DNA of 64,000 nucleotides, from the NCBI RefSeq assembly GCF_050632745.1, contig NZ_JBODSD010000001.1:744001-808000 (forward strand), given 5' to 3'. Positions within the stretch are counted from its first letter, which is position 1. Every line of letters begins with the position of its first letter. Below are positions 24,509 to 32,491 of this stretch, piece after piece. Under the pieces are notes generated by a model that saw only the letters and a program-made list of their open reading frames with translations, ran no database searches and was not told where the DNA came from. This DNA comes from Mumia sp050632745. Lineage in GTDB: Bacteria > Actinomycetota > Actinomycetes > Propionibacteriales > Nocardioidaceae. Both the position numbers and the translations under genes were made by a program.

Positions 24509-25485
24509 CCGGTATCAAGCGCACCACCGAGAAGAACCTGATGCTCTTCTCCGGACGTTGTCACCCCGCTCTCGCCGAGGAGGTCGCGAAGGAGGTCGGC
24601 ACGTCGATCGTCCCGACCTCGATCTACGACTTCGCCAACGGCGAGATCTACGTGCGCTACCAGGAGTCCGTCCGCGGCTCCGACGCCTTCGTGATCCAGA
24701 GCCACTCCGCGCCGATCAACGAGGCGATCATGGAGCAGCTGATCATGGTCGACGCGCTCAAGCGCGCCTCGGCCAAGCGGATCACCGTCATCCAGCCGTT
24801 CTACGGGTACGCCCGCCAGGACAAGAAGCACCGTGGCCGCGAGCCGATCTCGGCCCGGCTGATGGCCGACCTCTTCCTCACCGCCGGCGCGGACCGTCTG
24901 ATGGTCGTCGACCTGCACACGGCCCAGATCCAGGGATTCTTCGACGGGCCCGTGGACCACCTGATGGCGATGCCGATCCTCACCGACTACGTGCTCCAGC
25001 GCTACGGCGACAAGCGGCTCGCCGTCGTCTCGCCCGACGCGGGCCGGATCAAGGTCGCGGAGAACTGGGCCGAGAAGCTCGGCGGCGTCCCGCTGGCGTT
25101 CATCCACAAGACCCGCGACATCGACCGTCCCAACGAGACCGTCGCCAACCGCGTCGTCGGCGACGTCGAGGGCCGGACCTGCATCCTGGTCGACGACCTC
25201 ATCGACACCGGCGGAACGATCGTCCAGGCCTGCGAGGCGCTGATGGCGGCCGGTGCGGCCGACGTGGTCATCGCCGCGACGCACGCCGTCTTCTCCGGCC
25301 CGGCGGTCGAGCGGCTCGAGGGGTGCTCGGCGTCGGAGGTCATCATCACGAACACCCTGCCGCTGGCCGACGACAAGCGCTTCGACAAGCTCACCGAGCT
25401 CTCGATCGCGCCGCTGCTCGGTCAGGCGATCCGCGAGGTCTTCGAGGACGGCTCGGTCACGAGCCTGTTCGACGGCAAGGCCTGA
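24505..25485 (+). CDS. prs: Ribose-phosphate pyrophosphokinase
   Basis: 326 residues. PRPP synthetase: KNLMLFSGRCHPALAEEV, the catalytic flap, VIQPFYGYARQDKKHRGREP, the DLHTAQIQGFF metal site and the PRPP loop CILVDDLIDTGGTIVQACEA. It supplies PRPP to nucleotide, His, Trp and arabinan precursor pathways. The GTG overlaps the glmU stop, the usual actinobacterial glmU-prs operon. The 3' end overlaps the convergent acyltransferase remnant by 29 nt. Confidence 0.97.
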   Translation: MTGIKRTTEKNLMLFSGRCHPALAEEVAKEVGTSIVPTSIYDFANGEIYVRYQESVRGSDAFVIQSHSAPINEAIMEQLIMVDALKRASAKRITVIQPFYGYARQDKKHRGREPISARLMADLFLTAGADRLMVVDLHTAQIQGFFDGPVDHLMAMPILTDYVLQRYGDKRLAVVSPDAGRIKVAENWAEKLGGVPLAFIHKTRDIDRPNETVANRVVGDVEGRTCILVDDLIDTGGTIVQACEALMAAGAADVVIAATHAVFSGPAVERLEGCSASEVIITNTLPLADDKRFDKLTELSIAPLLGQAIREVFEDGSVTSLFDGKA

Positions 25486-26679
25486 GCCGCCGCCGTACGC
25501 CCGCGCCGGCCTGCCGGGCCCACCGGTGCGACGGCGCCTCGACGAGGCGGTAGAAGACGACCGCGCAGGCGAGGACCGTGACGAGCACCAGCGGGCCGGC
25601 GACGAGCCAGGTGCTTGGGGGAGCGCGAGGACCAGCGCGGCCGCCACGAGCAGGGGCTCGTGCACGAGGTAGACGCTGTACGACCGTGCGCCCCACCACT
25701 GCAGCGGCCGCGCCCGAAGCCCTCCGGCCACCGGACCCCTGCCGAGCGCGAGGACGAGCAGCGCCGTGAGCCCGACCAGGGAGAGGGCGTAGCGGACGGG
25801 CGGGGGTCCGAGCGGGACCGACGTCAGGCTCGGTGCGGTCGCGAGCAGCGCAGCGACCAGCACCATCACCGACCACGACCACGAGGTCCAGCGGACCGAC
25901 GAGACCTGGCGACCGGCGTCGACCAGCCGGCCGTGGTTCACCGCGAGCACGACGCCGATCCCGAAGACGGGCACGTACTCGGCGAGGCCGCTCACCAGCC
26001 AGCCGGCCGGTGCCTCGGCGATCCGCAGGTCGAAACGCGCCCACGTGCTGGTGCCCACGAGCACCAGGAGGACGAGGGGCCAGCGCGCGCCGCTCGAGAC
26101 ACGGCCCAGCACGGCCCAGACCAGCGGCAGGAGGAGCGAGAACCACAGCTCCCACTGCAGCGACCACAGGGGGCTGTCGACCGTCGAGGTCCACCGCAGC
26201 AGCGTCAGGTCGTGGAGGACCGTGCTGCCGCTGACCGGCTGGTGCATCTGGAGCCACACGCTCTCGCCGTCCGGTCGCCGCACCAGCGCGGCGAGGACGG
26301 ACGCCAGCGCGACGGCGGCCCAGAGCGGGACCAGCAGGCGGAGGAGGCGCTGCGGGTAGTAGGCCGCCCACCACGTCCGGTCACGCACCTCGCGGGCCAG
26401 CGGGAGCGCGAGGACGAATCCGCTGAGGACGAAGAAGAGCAGGACCGCCTCGTGGCCCGCCCACACCAGGTGGAGGGGAGTCGCCCGCAGCCACCACGCG
26501 ACGGACCCCGGCGCCGAGTCCGTCCCGGCGACCTCGTCGCGGGCCAGCGAGGGGACGACGAGCAGGAAGTGGTGGAGGACGACGACGGCGCACGCGAGCC
26601 CGCGGAGGCCGTCGAGCGCGTCGAGGCGCGACGGCGCGGACGGTGCGGGCGGTGCGGGCGTGGGGTCCGAGGTGCGCAC
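25457..26679 (-). pseudogene. Acyltransferase 3 family membrane protein, frameshifted near its 3' end
   Basis: From GTG 26679 (AGGGAGGA just upstream) the frame encodes an OafA-like O-acyltransferase. It has LDALDGLRGLACAVVVLHHF with the catalytic-type His, several TM segments, and WWGARSYSVYLVHEPLLVAA. At the five-G run 25617-25621 the frame switches. Beyond it, the natural C-terminal helix (STWLVAGPLVLVTVLACAVV and FYRLVEAPSHRWA) continues in another frame to a stop at 25457. One extra C in the coding-strand run would restore one protein of about 407 residues. This is a real frameshift, a slippery contingency tract or a sequencing error; left as is, the frame runs on antisense through prs. 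Confidence 0.8.
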
Positions 26680-26798
26680 GACTCCTCCCTCCGAGAACGG
26701 CGTCGGCGGCGTCACCGTAACCGCGACGGCCGTGTCGGGGAGGCGCTTCGCCGCAATTGCCCCCGCAACCCGTTTCGACAGCGTTCGCCCGACCCTTG

Positions 26799-26804
26799 TA
26801 GGAT
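26799..26804 (+). promoter_or_regulatory. -10 box of rplY
   Basis: TAGGAT, with TTCGAC (26774-26779) as a weak -35 at 19 bp. The predicted transcription start near 26811 leaves a leader of about 147 nt before rplY, unusually long for this window. Confidence 0.45.
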
Positions 26805-26813
26805 GGGGAAGTT

Positions 26814-26910
26814 GCCTCGGCGAGGGTTGGCTTTCCGTCAGCCGTGATCGACTTGGTGTCTTGGACTCAGTGCGCGATGCGGCCGTCCGAAAGACCACCG
26901 TCGCCGAGGC
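26814..26910 (+). ncRNA. Structured 5' leader of rplY (candidate cis-regulatory RNA)
   Basis: A closing helix P1 of 10 perfect pairs (GCCTCGGCGA 26814-26823 with TCGCCGAGGC 26901-26910) encloses two arms. P2 is GGCT/AGCC (26829-26832, 26840-26843). P3 is GGTGTCTT (26855-26862) with 26891-26899, one bulged C, continuing into P4 GGAC/GTCC (26863-26866, 26885-26888). The fold is a three-way junction 47 nt before the rplY start. Ribosomal-protein leaders commonly mimic the protein's rRNA site for feedback control. I do not recognise a named motif. Confidence 0.5.
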
Positions 26911-26957
26911 GCGACCACCGCTCGTAGATTCCCGTTCTTTGAAGGAGCAGTACCGCC

Positions 26958-27608
26958 GTGTCCGAGATCAAGATCAAGGCAGAGACGCGTACCGAGTTCG
27001 GCAAGGGTGCCGCTCGCCGTATCCGTCGCGACAACAAGGTTCCTGCGGTCCTCTACGGTCACGGCATCGACCCGATCCACGTCATGCTGCCGGGCCACGA
27101 TCTGATGCTCGCGCTCAAGCAGCCCAACGCGCTGCTGTCGGTCGAGGTCGAGGGCGACGCCCAGCTGGCCCTCCCGAAGCAGGTCCAGCGCGACCCGATC
27201 AAGGGCTTCATCGAGCACGCCGACCTGCTGGTCGTGCGTCGCGGCGAGAAGGTCACCGTCGACGTCCCGGTCGTCGTGACCGGCGACGCGATCAGCGGCT
27301 CCATGGTCGTCACCGAGAGCCCCACGGTCGCCATCGAGGCCGAGGCCACCCACCTGCCCGAGCAGATCGAGGTGTCGGTCGAGGGTCTCGAGGCCGGGGC
27401 GCAGATCAAGGCCTCCGACCTCGAGCTCGCCAAGGGCTCGGCGCTCGCCGTCGACGGCGACGTGCTGATCGTCAACGTCGTCGCCGAGGCCACCGCCGAG
27501 CAGGTCGAGGCCGAGCTGGAGGAGGCCGAGGCCGAGGCCGGCATCGAGCGCGACGAGCCGCAGGTCGAGGCCGAGGCTGCTGACGCCGAGGCCGCACCGG
27601 CCGAGTGA
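26958..27608 (+). CDS. rplY: 50S ribosomal protein L25/general stress protein Ctc
   Basis: 216 residues. N-terminal 5S-rRNA-binding domain (AETRTEFGKGAARRIRRDNK, then PAVLYGHG) and C-terminal TL5/CTC beta-domain (VDVPVVVTGDAISGS, HLPEQIEVSVEGLEAG), ending in a very acidic Glu/Ala-rich tail from about residue 175. It stabilises the 5S RNA region of the large subunit. GTG start preceded by GAAGGAG. The long structured leader upstream suggests post-transcriptional control. pth follows, a common pairing. Confidence 0.97.
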   Translation: MSEIKIKAETRTEFGKGAARRIRRDNKVPAVLYGHGIDPIHVMLPGHDLMLALKQPNALLSVEVEGDAQLALPKQVQRDPIKGFIEHADLLVVRRGEKVTVDVPVVVTGDAISGSMVVTESPTVAIEAEATHLPEQIEVSVEGLEAGAQIKASDLELAKGSALAVDGDVLIVNVVAEATAEQVEAELEEAEAEAGIERDEPQVEAEAADAEAAPAE

Positions 27609-27641
27609 CGCGTCCCTGACGCGGACGGAGCACCCCTCGCC

Positions 27642-28226
27642 ATGACGGACTCGCCCTGGCTGGTCGTCGGCCTGGGCAACCCCGGGCCGGGATACGCGCA
27701 GACGCGTCACAACATCGGCTACATGGTCGCCGACGCCCTCGCGGAGCGTGCCGGCGGCCGGTGGAAGTCGCACAAACCCACACGCGCGGACGTCGTGGAG
27801 GGTCGCCTCGGCGGCACTCCCGGCGTCCGCGTCGTGCTGGGTCGCTCGCGCGGGTACATGAACGAGAGCGGCGGTGCGGTCAAGGCGCTGTCGACGTTCT
27901 ACAAGGTGCCGCCGGAGCAGCTCGTCGTGGTCTACGACGAGCTGGACCTCCCGTACGAGACGATGCGGGTGAAGCTCGGCGGGGGTGACAACGGTCACAA
28001 CGGGCTGAAGTCCATCCGGTCCTCGCTGGGCACCGGCGACTACTACAAGGTGCGGATCGGCATCGGTCGTCCGCCCGGTCGGCAGAACCCCGCCGACTAC
28101 GTGCTCAAGCCGTTCGGGAGCACAGAGCGCAAGGAGCTCCCCCTCGTGATCGAGACCGCGGCGGACGCGGTCGAGACGTTGCTCACCGCGGGTCTCGAGG
28201 TCGCTCAGCGGGAGTTCAACAGCTGA
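27642..28226 (+). CDS. pth: Peptidyl-tRNA hydrolase
   Basis: 194 residues, normal length. It releases peptides from prematurely dropped peptidyl-tRNA. Signature blocks are LVVGLGNPGPGYAQTRHNIG (containing the catalytic His of TRHNIG), RSRGYMNESGGAV, VVYDELDLPYETMRVKLGGG and GHNGLKSI. It closes the housekeeping part of the window. Confidence 0.97.
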   Translation: MTDSPWLVVGLGNPGPGYAQTRHNIGYMVADALAERAGGRWKSHKPTRADVVEGRLGGTPGVRVVLGRSRGYMNESGGAVKALSTFYKVPPEQLVVVYDELDLPYETMRVKLGGGDNGHNGLKSIRSSLGTGDYYKVRIGIGRPPGRQNPADYVLKPFGSTERKELPLVIETAADAVETLLTAGLEVAQREFNS

Positions 28227-28329
28227 TCCGGAGAAGCCTCGGCGTCCGGTTCTCCAACTTCGGGAAAAACGCCCATCGTGGCCCTCGGCCGCTGCTTGAA
28301 TATGGGGCACCCGCAGAGAGGACCCTCCG

Positions 28330-29799
28330 GTGACCGACATCGACTACACGGCAACCGCGCACCGTCGCGCCGTGTCGTCGAGCACGGTTCCGGCGGCCAC
28401 CGTGCCCGCCGCACCGAGCGCGCCGGCGACGAGCACGGACACCGCCACGGCGGTGCGCGCCGCCCGCGGCCGGTCGCTTCCCGTCGCCTTCGCCTACGTC
28501 GCCGCGGCGCTCGTCGGCGTGGTCGTCGCCTACCTCCTCGTCGATGCCGGTCCGGTCGTGTGGTGGTCGGTCGGCGGCGCCGCGCTGCTGCTGACGTTCG
28601 AGTTCGTCGCCACTCCCGTCTACGCCCGTGCGCGCAGCACCCGTCCCCTCAAGAAGCTCGCGTGGTTCGGGGGCGCGTTCCTCCTCATCGGCACCGTCGC
28701 CGACAGGCTGACACCGCTGCAGGTGCGCGCCGCCGTGGTCGTCCTCGGCTCCGTCGCGGCGGTCGTCGCCGGGTCGATCCTCGTCCACCGGCTCGCGCAG
28801 CAGGCCCGCGCGACCCTCCTCGTCGGCGACGCCGTCGGGGTCGGCCACCTCGTCCGCCAGTGGCAGTCCAGCCGCGACGTGGACATGCGTGGCATCTGCC
28901 TGGTCCGCACGCCCGACGACGAGAGCGATCTCCGGCTGCTCGAGTTCGACGGGATCCCGGTCGTCGGCGGCCTCTCCTCGGTCCCCGAGGTCGCGCAGCG
29001 TCTGGACGTCGACGAGGTCGTCGTCGCGCCCGGCCCCCAGCTCTCGGCGTACGACGTGCGCAAGCTCAGCTGGGCCCTCGCCCGCACGACCGTCGAGCTC
29101 ACGGTCGCGGCCGAGGTCCACGGCGCGGTGCCGCAGCGCATCGAGCCGCGCCTCCTGGGCAAGCGCCTCCTCCTCTCGGTCAAGCCGGGGCAGCGTCCCG
29201 TCCCGTCCCGGGTGCTCAAGGGAGTCATCGACCGGGTCGGCGCCGCGCTGCTCCTCGTCGTGCTCTCGCCGGTGTTCCTCACCCTGGCGGTCCTGGTCAG
29301 GCTCGACTCGCCGGGCCCGATCATCTTCAAGCAGCGCCGCACCGGACGCGACGGTGTCGCGTTCACGATGTACAAGTTCCGGACCATGGTCCAGAACGCC
29401 GAGGAGCTGCTCGAGGAGCTCCGCGAGCACAACGAGGTCGAGGGCCCTCTCTTCAAGATGGAGAACGACCCCCGCATCACCCGGGTGGGCCGCTGGCTGC
29501 GCCGTACGTCGCTCGACGAGCTCCCGCAGATCGTCAACGTGCTGACGGGCAGCATGTCGCTGATCGGACCGCGGCCCGGTCTGCCGTCGGAGGCCGCCGA
29601 GTACGACGCGTGGATCCGGCACCGCCTCAGCGTGAAGCCCGGCATGACCGGTGCGTGGCAGGTCGGGGGCCGGACCAGCCTCGCCTGGAACGAGGCCGTC
29701 CGGCTCGACCTCGACTACGTCGACAACCAGACCCTGACCGGCGACCTGGTGATCGCGGCCAAGACGGTCCGCACGGTGCTGCGGCAAGACGGCGCATGA
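28330..29799 (+). CDS. Exopolysaccharide polyprenyl glycosylphosphotransferase (WbaP/WcaJ-like)
   Basis: 489 residues. A Ser/Thr/Ala-rich N-terminus, four TM segments (about 47-170), a Rossmann-like CoA-binding-type domain and the C-terminal bacterial sugar transferase domain. The latter has KGVIDRVGAALLLVVLSP (membrane re-entrant helix), FKQRRTGRDGVAFTMYKFRT, RRTSLDELPQIVNVLTGSMS, IGPRP and KPGMTGAWQVGGR. It transfers a sugar phosphate to undecaprenyl phosphate and thereby starts repeat-unit assembly. GTG start after GAGAGGA. It overlaps the next gene by 4 nt and marks the beginning of the polysaccharide locus. Confidence 0.94.
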   Translation: MTDIDYTATAHRRAVSSSTVPAATVPAAPSAPATSTDTATAVRAARGRSLPVAFAYVAAALVGVVVAYLLVDAGPVVWWSVGGAALLLTFEFVATPVYARARSTRPLKKLAWFGGAFLLIGTVADRLTPLQVRAAVVVLGSVAAVVAGSILVHRLAQQARATLLVGDAVGVGHLVRQWQSSRDVDMRGICLVRTPDDESDLRLLEFDGIPVVGGLSSVPEVAQRLDVDEVVVAPGPQLSAYDVRKLSWALARTTVELTVAAEVHGAVPQRIEPRLLGKRLLLSVKPGQRPVPSRVLKGVIDRVGAALLLVVLSPVFLTLAVLVRLDSPGPIIFKQRRTGRDGVAFTMYKFRTMVQNAEELLEELREHNEVEGPLFKMENDPRITRVGRWLRRTSLDELPQIVNVLTGSMSLIGPRPGLPSEAAEYDAWIRHRLSVKPGMTGAWQVGGRTSLAWNEAVRLDLDYVDNQTLTGDLVIAAKTVRTVLRQDGA

Positions 29800-30671
29800 G
29801 CGTGACGGCGGCCTCGCGTGAGCCTCGCCAGTGGCGGGCCGGGCTCGAGAACGTGCGCGAGACGATGACCGTCCGGGCACTGGTGCTGTCCGGCATCTTC
29901 CTGGTGGCGTTCTTCGCGCTGTACGCCCTCTTCGTCCACACGGCCGACGGGCAGCGTGTCGACATCGGCACGTTCGGTGCGGTCACCGAGGTCAACGCCC
30001 GCTGGAGCGACTACGGCACGTTCTTCCGCGACCAGCTGCCGCTGGCGGCGGCCGCGCTCGCCGCGGTGCTCGTGGCGGTCGCGTGGGAGCAGCGGCGGCT
30101 CCGGGTGGCGACCATCGCGGTGAGCTTCTTCATGGTCACCGCGCTGGCGTCGTGGGGGCTCAAGGTCGTCGTCCTGGGACGGCCCGACCTCGGCGACTAC
30201 GGCTACGAGTGGAACACGTTCCCCGCGGGCCAGACGACGATCATCACCACGCTGGGCATCGCGATCCTCATCCTGCTGCCGCTCGGCCTCCCTCGTGCCG
30301 GCGTCGTCGTCGCCGCGTTCGTGCTCGCGATCGTCACCGCAGGCTCTGCGGTCATCACGTTCGCCCACCGGCCGTCCGACGTGGTGGGCTCGTTCCTCCT
30401 GGTCGGCGCCTTCGCCGTGCCTGCGGCCGCCGCGAGCGGCGTCAAGGTCGTCGGACGGTGGCCGCTGTGGATCGGTGGTCTGGGGATCCTCAGCCTCGCG
30501 GCGGGGGTCTTCGCGCTGACCGAGCGGTGGCAGCAGGAGCCGACCGCCGGCACGCCGACCACCGATCTGCTCAACGCCGGGACCGTCGGTCCGCTGCTGA
30601 GCGCGGTCGGAGTCCTGCTCCTCGTCTACACCGCGATCGCCGCGGTCACACCCCGCAAGCAGCCGACCTGA
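29796..30671 (+). CDS. PAP2-like membrane protein with degenerate phosphatase motif
   Basis: 291 residues with about seven TM segments. The lipid-phosphatase motifs are KVVVLGRPDLG (K-x6-RP present), FPAGQTT in place of PSGH, and TFAHRPSDVVGS (H-x3-D present, the usual SR missing). The second-motif catalytic His is Gln here, so hydrolysis of undecaprenyl pyrophosphate is doubtful. A paralogue at 38137-38937 keeps PSGH. It is translationally coupled to the initiating sugar transferase. Confidence 0.8.
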   Translation: MSVTAASREPRQWRAGLENVRETMTVRALVLSGIFLVAFFALYALFVHTADGQRVDIGTFGAVTEVNARWSDYGTFFRDQLPLAAAALAAVLVAVAWEQRRLRVATIAVSFFMVTALASWGLKVVVLGRPDLGDYGYEWNTFPAGQTTIITTLGIAILILLPLGLPRAGVVVAAFVLAIVTAGSAVITFAHRPSDVVGSFLLVGAFAVPAAAASGVKVVGRWPLWIGGLGILSLAAGVFALTERWQQEPTAGTPTTDLLNAGTVGPLLSAVGVLLLVYTAIAAVTPRKQPT

Positions 30672-30685
30672 CGCGCGCTGGGCGC

Positions 30686-30940
30686 TCAGACCGCCAGGAG
30701 CCGCTTCGCGCGGAGCTGGTCGAGGAACGCGGCGACGTCCACCGCGGCGACGTCTGCGCTGATCCCGAACGTGTCGACGAGGAGCGCCCGGAGCGACTCC
30801 TCGGACTGCTCCTCGACGAGCGCCTTCGTGAGGACGGCTCCAGCGGCGTTGGTGGTGAGGTAGACCGACCCGGCGAGGTCCAGGATGACGAGCTCGCCGT
30901 CGATCTCCTGCCAGGTGAGTCCCTCGGTGCGTAGCTTCAC
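30686..30940 (-). CDS. PqqD-like RiPP recognition element (lasso peptide B1-type protein)
   Basis: 84 residues. The PqqD winged-helix fold is recognised by LTWQEIDGELVILDLAGSVY, LTTNAAGAVLTKALVEE and VAAFLDQLRAKRLL. In lasso systems the discrete B1 protein binds the precursor leader and hands it to the B2 protease. GTG 30940 is chosen because a TAGAGT box lies 7 nt upstream (leaderless) and the resulting length matches the family; a longer frame would start at 30979. It is divergent from the precursor gene, with only 107 bp between starts. Confidence 0.88.
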   Translation of the reverse strand: MKLRTEGLTWQEIDGELVILDLAGSVYLTTNAAGAVLTKALVEEQSEESLRALLVDTFGISADVAAVDVAAFLDQLRAKRLLAV

Positions 30941-30947
30941 GCGGACC

Positions 30948-30953
30948 ACTCTA
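30948..30953 (-). promoter_or_regulatory. Leaderless -10 box of the PqqD-like gene
   Basis: TAGAGT on the minus strand, 7 nt before GTG 30940. Confidence 0.5.
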
Positions 30954-30984
30954 AAGACCGGTTTGTTCGCTGTGTGCATTTTCC

Positions 30985-31013
30985 TGCGAAGCGGCCCGAG
31001 GCCCGCTTAGTTT
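30985..31013 (+). promoter_or_regulatory. Candidate promoter of the lasso precursor gene
   Basis: TGCGAA (30985-30990), a 17-bp spacer and TAGTTT (31008-31013). Transcription would start near 31020, leaving a 28-nt leader containing GGGAGG (31037-31042). Confidence 0.4.
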
Positions 31014-31047
31014 GAACGCACGTAATCCGCCAACATGGGAGGCCAGC

Positions 31048-31179
31048 ATGGCTTACGAAGCACCCAAGCTGACCGAGGTCGGCTCGGTCCGCGACCTCAC
31101 CCTTGGCCAGGGACTGGACGGCAACGACGACCAGTTCCTGTTCTTCACCTGGGGCGAGAACCCGGACCCGCGGTCCTGA
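31048..31179 (+). CDS. Lasso peptide precursor
   Basis: 43 residues, GGGAGG ribosome-binding site 5 nt upstream. The leader MAYEAPKLTEVGSVRDLTL fits the lasso leader rule Y-x2-P-x-L-x3-G-x5-T-x: Tyr3, Pro6, Leu8, Gly12, Thr18 at position -2. The 24-residue core starts at Gly20 (GQGLDGNDDQ) and ends ENPDPRS. Gly1 of the core would form the isopeptide with Asp8 or Asp9, leaving a 15-16-residue tail with bulky plugs (FLFF, W16). The C-terminal Ser24 is a likely kinase target. A strong hairpin follows. Confidence 0.87.
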   Translation: MAYEAPKLTEVGSVRDLTLGQGLDGNDDQFLFFTWGENPDPRS

Positions 31180-31194
31180 CCGACCGCTGCGTGG

Positions 31195-31229
31195 CGAGGG
31201 GAACAAGCCTTCGTGGCTTGTTCCCCTCG
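31195..31229 (+). terminator. 15-bp perfect hairpin between lasso precursor and cyclase genes
   Basis: CGAGGGGAACAAGCC (31195-31209) pairs perfectly with 31215-31229 across a 5-nt loop (TTCGT), 16 nt after the precursor stop, without a U-tract. It probably attenuates read-through and protects the short precursor mRNA from 3' decay, so precursor outnumbers enzymes. Confidence 0.75.
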
Positions 31230-31279
31230 TGCTGCTCCGGCACCGACCTCGATCGACGCGCACCGACCTCGTCTGCACC

Positions 31280-32491
31280 ATGACCTCCTTCGTCCCGGAT
31301 CGTCCGCCGTCCGTCGAGCCGCTCGCTCCCGAGCGCCTCGACCCGCTGGAGACCGCGATCGCGATGCCCCGGGGACGGTCGGCACGCGCCGGGCACGCTC
31401 ACCCCGCGGGATCCGCCGGCCCCCGGGAGGTCCTGGAGGGCCTCCTCACCGAGGTGCTCGGACGCGGGCGCTGCTTCGTCCTCTTCTCGGGCGGGCGCGA
31501 CTCCTCGGCCCTGCTCGCCGTCGCGACGGCCGTGGCACGCCGTACGGGGGCCGACGACCCGGTGCCGGTCATCGGACGCTACCCGCGCGAGCAGCACCCC
31601 GACGCGTACGAGGAGCCGTGGCAGGACCTCGTCCTCGACCACCTCGGCATCGGTGAGCGCATCGTCCTCGACCTCGACGACGACGTCCGGGTCCTCGGCG
31701 CGCGGGCACGGGGAGCGCTGCTGCGCCACGGCGCGCTGTGGCCCGCCTCGGTCCAGAGCCAGGAGCCCTTCTTCTCGCCGCTGCCGGACGGCGCTCGGCT
31801 GCTCACCGGCGAGGGCGGCGACCAGGCCTTCCTGCCGCGACGGATCACCCCGCTCGCTCTCCTGCTCAAGCACCACCGGCGACCGGACCGCGCTCTCCTC
31901 GGCGAGATCGCGGCGTCCCTCGCGCCCGCCGCGCGGCAGGTCCGCCGTCAACCTCCGCCGTCCTGGCTGCGGGGCGAGGCCGTGGAGGCGCACCGCGACG
32001 CATGGACCGCGTTCGTCCGCGAACCGTGGGGTTGGGACCGGCAGACGCGTCGGATGTACACGTCGAGGGCGGAGACCGTGCCGCTCGTCAACCTCGCCTC
32101 CAGCGCCGCCGAGCACGGCGTCGCGCTCTCGCACCCGTTCACGGACCGCGGCTTCCTCGATGCGCTCGCGTCCGCAGGCGGCCGGTGGGGCTACGCCGGA
32201 CGGACCGACGTGATGCGTCGCCTCTTCTCCGACGTGCTGCCGGACGCGGTCCTGAGCCGGCGTACGAAGGCGTGGTTCAACTCCGCCCGCTGGGGCGAGG
32301 AGGAGCGCGCCTTCGCGGAGCGCTGGACCGGGTCCGGGATCGATCCCCGCTACGTGGACGCGGAGGCCCTGCGGGCGCAGTGGCTCGAGCCGAGGCAGAA
32401 CCAGGCGACATACCATCTGCTGCAGGTCGCGTGGGTCGCCGCACAGCGGGGCGACCGCCGCCCGGCCGGGGACGGAGGGGAAGAGCGATGA
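31280..32491 (+). CDS. Lasso cyclase-like asparagine synthetase-domain protein (C protein), lacking the N-terminal glutaminase domain
   Basis: 403 residues. ATP-pyrophosphatase loop CFVLFSGGRDSSALLAVA (PP-loop 70-75), then GARLLTGEGGDQAFLPRR and HPFTDRGFLDALAS, as in asparagine synthetases and lasso cyclases. It would adenylate the ring Asp side chain and close the isopeptide with core Gly1. The roughly 200-residue N-terminal Ntn-type domain of AsnB, retained in degenerate form by most lasso cyclases, is absent: only about 50 residues precede the PP-loop block. Start ATG 31280 is 101 nt after the precursor. It overlaps the B2 gene (ATGA). Confidence 0.83.
   Translation: MTSFVPDRPPSVEPLAPERLDPLETAIAMPRGRSARAGHAHPAGSAGPREVLEGLLTEVLGRGRCFVLFSGGRDSSALLAVATAVARRTGADDPVPVIGRYPREQHPDAYEEPWQDLVLDHLGIGERIVLDLDDDVRVLGARARGALLRHGALWPASVQSQEPFFSPLPDGARLLTGEGGDQAFLPRRITPLALLLKHHRRPDRALLGEIAASLAPAARQVRRQPPPSWLRGEAVEAHRDAWTAFVREPWGWDRQTRRMYTSRAETVPLVNLASSAAEHGVALSHPFTDRGFLDALASAGGRWGYAGRTDVMRRLFSDVLPDAVLSRRTKAWFNSARWGEEERAFAERWTGSGIDPRYVDAEALRAQWLEPRQNQATYHLLQVAWVAAQRGDRRPAGDGGEER

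Noticed and set aside
24220..26898. An 892-codon minus-strand frame covering the acyltransferase and antisense to prs and glmU
   Set aside because: Only the part from 26679 to about 25620 looks like an acyltransferase. The rest is antisense shadow entered through the frameshift at the G5 run; the real C-terminus is in another frame.
31280..32491. Genuine asparagine synthetase AsnB
   Set aside because: It lacks the N-terminal Cys-initiated glutaminase domain and is translationally coupled to a B2 lasso protease directly after a lasso precursor.
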